7,982 bases of DNA from Helicobacteraceae bacterium (GTDB lineage Bacteria; Campylobacterota; Campylobacteria; Campylobacterales; Sulfurimonadaceae): assembly GCA_015488855.1 (NCBI GenBank), contig WFMY01000190.1, positions 1 to 7,982 on the forward strand, read 5' to 3'. Below, in pieces: positions 5,959 to 7,982 of the stretch. Below the pieces are notes generated by a model that saw nothing but the letters and a program-made list of their open reading frames with translations, was not told the DNA's origin and searched no databases. Made by a program: the position numbers and the translations under genes. Position 1 is the stretch's first letter; the number at the start of each line of letters is the position of its first letter.

Positions 5959-6168
5959 TGGAAGTACTTTAAGAAAAATTGCTTCAGAAGCTTCTGTAGC
6001 CCTCCTTAGTTTTGGAGATAAAGAGAGATTTTAAAAAAATGAAAAATATTAATCTTTGTAAAGATATATAAGAGTTTATAACAACATAAAGCAAAAGCTA
6101 TTTTGGCTTGTGGGCATAATAGACAGGCAGAGAATGAAAGACAACTTATAAAAGGATACGATAAATGA
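5927..6168 (+). pseudogene. rnhA: Decayed ribonuclease HI gene
   Basis: The gap before rnc is a wrecked rnhA. From an ATG at 5927 one reads MILKKITLFSDGST..., the RNase HI N terminus with its first catalytic Asp in SDGS, then LLSFGDKERF and a TAA at 6032-6034. In another frame, 6039-6065 gives MKNINLCKD, like the KNxDLWK region of the family with Trp changed to Cys. In the third frame, 6085-6165 gives HKAKA...GHNRQAENER, like the C-terminal 'HKxKAFWVKGHxGHPENERCD'. FWLV is readable at 6101-6112 only with compensating one-base shifts. The centre holding the TTNNRMEL Glu and the SDS Asp is absent, about 65 codons judged by family length. An in-frame TAA at 6079-6081 also interrupts the C-terminal part. 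The relic's TGA (6166-6168) still overlaps the rnc ATG as ATGA. It cannot make active RNase HI; RNase HII elsewhere presumably covers R-loop removal. Confidence 0.85.
6152..6156 (+). promoter_or_regulatory. Ribosome binding site of rnc inside the rnhA relic
   Basis: AAGGA lies 8 bases before the rnc ATG at 6165. Because rnhA translation no longer reaches this point, rnc must rely on this site instead of coupling, which may explain why it is well preserved. Confidence 0.6.
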
Positions 6169-6854
6169 CTCAAAACATTCAAGTCTTAGAAGAAAACTTA
6201 GGCTATAAATTTCAATCAACAAAGCTCATTACCGAAGCGCTGACACACAAAAGCCATAAGCAGCCCTACGATAATGAGCGTTTAGAGTTTTTAGGAGATG
6301 CGGTATTGGATCTTGTTGTTGGAGAGTTTTTATATCTGAAATTTCCAAAGTCAAACGAGGGTGAACTTTCCAAGATAAGAGCATCCCTCGTGAATGAGGA
6401 TGGTTTTTATAAATTGGCGCTTTATTTAGATCTTGGTTCATTTATAAATATGTCTAACGCTGAGCAAAACAATGGTGGCAGAGAAAAATCATCTTTGCTT
6501 TCTAACGCATTTGAGGCTATCATGGGAGCAATCTACCTTGAATCAGGCTTAAAAGTGACAAAAAAAATTGCTCTTGAACTCATAGATAAAAATTATGAAA
6601 AAATCTCTTTAGATGAACTTTCTCAAGATCATAAAACTGCACTTCAGGAGTTAACACAGGCAAGATTTGGTGTGATACCAGAGTATGATGTTATCGCTTC
6701 TCGTGGACCTGATCACCAAAAAGAGTTTGAAGTTGCAGTGCTTATAGAGTCTAAAGAGTATGCAAGAGCTGTTGGTAAAAGTAAAAAGATAGCACAACAA
6801 GAGGCGGCAAAGATAGCTTTAAAATCTTTTAAAAGTGGAGATAAAAGTGAATAG
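6165..6854 (+). CDS. rnc: Ribonuclease III
   Basis: 229 residues, normal length. It cuts double-stranded RNA in rRNA precursors and mRNAs as a homodimer. The catalytic domain (about 1-150) has the signature NERLEFLGDAVLDL (37-50) with E38, E41 and D45, and a second metal-site helix NAFEAIMGAIYLESG (114-128) with E117. Position 114, aligned to Asp114 of E. coli RNase III, is Asn here (codon AAC), while the essential D45 and E117 remain. A double-stranded-RNA-binding domain follows (about 155-224), with DHKTALQELTQ, the GPDHQKEFEV loop and SKKIAQQEAAKIAL. The gene starts at ATG with AAGGA 8 bases upstream. It overlaps the stop of the rnhA relic upstream and aroC by 8 bases downstream, so it is in the middle of an operon. 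Confidence 0.97.
   Translation: MTQNIQVLEENLGYKFQSTKLITEALTHKSHKQPYDNERLEFLGDAVLDLVVGEFLYLKFPKSNEGELSKIRASLVNEDGFYKLALYLDLGSFINMSNAEQNNGGREKSSLLSNAFEAIMGAIYLESGLKVTKKIALELIDKNYEKISLDELSQDHKTALQELTQARFGVIPEYDVIASRGPDHQKEFEVAVLIESKEYARAVGKSKKIAQQEAAKIALKSFKSGDKSE
6837..6840 (+). promoter_or_regulatory. Ribosome site deciding the GTG start of aroC
   Basis: GGAG lies inside the last codons of rnc, 6 bases before the GTG at 6847. Starting there gives MNSFGQKIRF, the usual chorismate synthase N terminus (compare MNTFG). An in-frame GTG at 6835 would add four residues and would overlap this site. Confidence 0.7.
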
Positions 6855-7920
6855 TTTTGGTCAAAAGATACGCTTTAGCACATTTGGAGAGTCTCATGGA
6901 AGAGCTTTAGGCTGTATTCTTGATGGAGTCCCAGCTGGACTCAATATTGATGAAGCATACATTCAAAGTGAACTTGACCGTAGAAAACCAGGTAAGAGTG
7001 AGTTTGAAACTGCAAGAAAAGAAGCTGATAAGGTGGAGATACTTAGTGGTGTGTTCGAGGGTACAAGTACAGGTACACCTATAGCTATGGTTATCTACAA
7101 TACAAATCAAAAGTCTAAAGATTATTCTAACATCAAAGATGTGTTTCGTCCAGGGCATGCTGACTTTACCTATTTTCATAAATATGGTCTAAGAGATTAC
7201 CGCGGTGGAGGCCGTTCTTCTGCAAGAGAAACGGCAGCAAGAGTAGCAGCTGGAGCTATTGCCAAGCTTATGCTAACACAGCTTGGTGTCGAGATACAAA
7301 GTGGTATATGTGAGATAGATGGTATCAAATCAAAAGAGTATGATTTTGAATATGCAAAATCAAGCCAAATTTATGCACTTGATGCAAAAGTTGAAGATGC
7401 ACAAAAAGAAGCAGTGCTTCAAGCGAAAAATGCTCATGATTCGGTAGGTGGAGTATCGCGTGTTATCGCAAAGGGTGTTCCGATTGGGCTTGGTCAACCC
7501 CTATACTATAAGCTTGATGGTGTGCTCGCAGATGCAATGATGGGGATAAACGCAGTCAAAGCTGTTGAGATTGGAGATGGCATACTGAGTGCAAGTGTAA
7601 AAGGTTCAGACAATAATGACCCAATTCGCTCAAGTGGATTTGAATCTAATCACTCTGGTGGTATTCTTGGTGGGATTAGTAATGGCGATGAGATAGTGAT
7701 GAGTGTGTATTTCAAACCAACACCCTCAATCTTCAAGTCACAACATACAATAAACAATGACAATGAAGAGTTAGATTTTTCCCTCAAAGGGCGACATGAT
7801 CCATGTGTAGCTATCCGCGGAACTGTTGTATGTGAATCTATGATGGCACTTGTCTTGGCAGATATGATGCTCTTAAATATGGGTTCAAATTTAGATGGAG
7901 TTTTAAAATACTATCAATAA
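6847..7920 (+). CDS. aroC: Chorismate synthase
   Basis: 357 residues, full length for the bacterial type that lacks an obvious built-in flavin reductase domain. It converts 5-enolpyruvylshikimate 3-phosphate to chorismate, the last shikimate-pathway step, with reduced FMN, in the cytoplasm. All family signatures are present: FGESHGRALGCILDGVPAGL (13-32, with conserved H17), FRPGHADFTY (100-109, conserved H104), YRGGGRSSARETAARVAAGA (118-137), the RSSGFESNHSGGILGGISNG segment with PTPSI shortly after it, and RHDPCVAIRG near the C terminus. The GTG start is explained by the GGAG site and by agreement with the family N terminus. It overlaps rnc by 8 bases, so the two are co-transcribed. The rnc-aroC pairing is a known Campylobacterota arrangement with no evident functional link. 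Confidence 0.97.
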   Translation: MNSFGQKIRFSTFGESHGRALGCILDGVPAGLNIDEAYIQSELDRRKPGKSEFETARKEADKVEILSGVFEGTSTGTPIAMVIYNTNQKSKDYSNIKDVFRPGHADFTYFHKYGLRDYRGGGRSSARETAARVAAGAIAKLMLTQLGVEIQSGICEIDGIKSKEYDFEYAKSSQIYALDAKVEDAQKEAVLQAKNAHDSVGGVSRVIAKGVPIGLGQPLYYKLDGVLADAMMGINAVKAVEIGDGILSASVKGSDNNDPIRSSGFESNHSGGILGGISNGDEIVMSVYFKPTPSIFKSQHTINNDNEELDFSLKGRHDPCVAIRGTVVCESMMALVLADMMLLNMGSNLDGVLKYYQ

Positions 7921-7930
7921 GAGGCTTAGT

Positions 7931-7982
7931 ATGAATGAGATTTACAAAAAAGAAAATAGCGAAGAATGGATGTTTCCACAAG
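7931..7982 (+). CDS. Start of a further operon gene (partial, unrecognised)
   Basis: An ATG 10 bases after the aroC stop opens a frame that stays open to the window edge: MNEIYKKENSEEWMFPQ, 17 codons. GAGG at 7921-7924 is a plausible ribosome site. The short spacing suggests it belongs to the same transcript. Too little is visible to name it. Confidence 0.5.
   Translation, partial: MNEIYKKENSEEWMFPQ

Noticed and set aside
5959..6164. Sequencing error as the explanation for the broken rnhA
   Set aside because: Frameshifts alone could be errors, but the missing central part (about 65 codons, including two catalytic acids) cannot be produced by base-calling mistakes.
6835..6846. GTG at 6835 as the aroC start
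   Set aside because: It would overlap the GGAG site used by the GTG at 6847, and the extra MEIK residues are not part of the family N terminus, which begins MN(S/T)FG.
1..7982. Mobile elements, CRISPR arrays, tRNA or rRNA genes, phage or defence genes
   Set aside because: I saw no transposase or integrase, no regularly spaced repeats, no tRNA-like cloverleaf and no rRNA core sequence.

Overview
The window looks like chromosomal DNA of a Campylobacterota (Epsilonproteobacteria) species, most likely near Sulfurimonas or Sulfuricurvum. The basis is strong AT richness, AAGGA/GGAG-type ribosome sites, promoters reduced to a TATAAT box in T-rich DNA (one with the context TTTCGCTATAATTCGC), and the order TPR protein - rnhA - rnc - aroC, which I recall from Campylobacter and Helicobacter. 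The genus is inferred, not proven.

Left part (1-3152, all + strand): the tail of a DsbD-like thiol:disulfide protein, an 11-bp hairpin, a spacer with a foldable segment and four TATAAT boxes, then ccoG (cbb3 oxidase assembly polyferredoxin). A second spacer holds a 14-bp hairpin and a clear promoter, followed by a YeiH-family membrane transporter ('putative sulfate exporter' family). DsbD-like and CcoG functions fit respiratory cytochrome maturation.

Middle part (3121-4361, - strand): a two-gene unit joined by an ATGA overlap. It encodes an unrecognised 235-residue protein and a stand-alone cyclic-nucleotide-binding-domain protein with no DNA-binding domain. The second gene runs 32 bp into the 3' end of the transporter gene. 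The first gene has a -10 box so close to its ATG that its mRNA may be leaderless.

Right part (4407-7982, + strand): a tightly packed operon from a divergent promoter: an unrecognised 155-residue protein (TTG start, strong GGGAGG site), a LapB/YciM-like membrane-anchored TPR protein with a C-terminal four-cysteine zinc site, a decayed rnhA, rnc (RNase III), aroC (chorismate synthase) and the first codons of another gene. The 'intergenic' gap between the TPR gene and rnc is the wreck of ribonuclease HI. Its start (KKITLFSDGS) and its end (a GHN..AENER motif) are still readable in different frames, its centre is gone, and its stop codon still forms the ATGA overlap with rnc.

Most of the window is ordinary housekeeping. 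The points most worth a second look are the rnhA relic, the orphan cNMP-binding pair, the unknown gene coupled to the LapB-like gene, and an Asn at a usual metal-ligand Asp position in RNase III.
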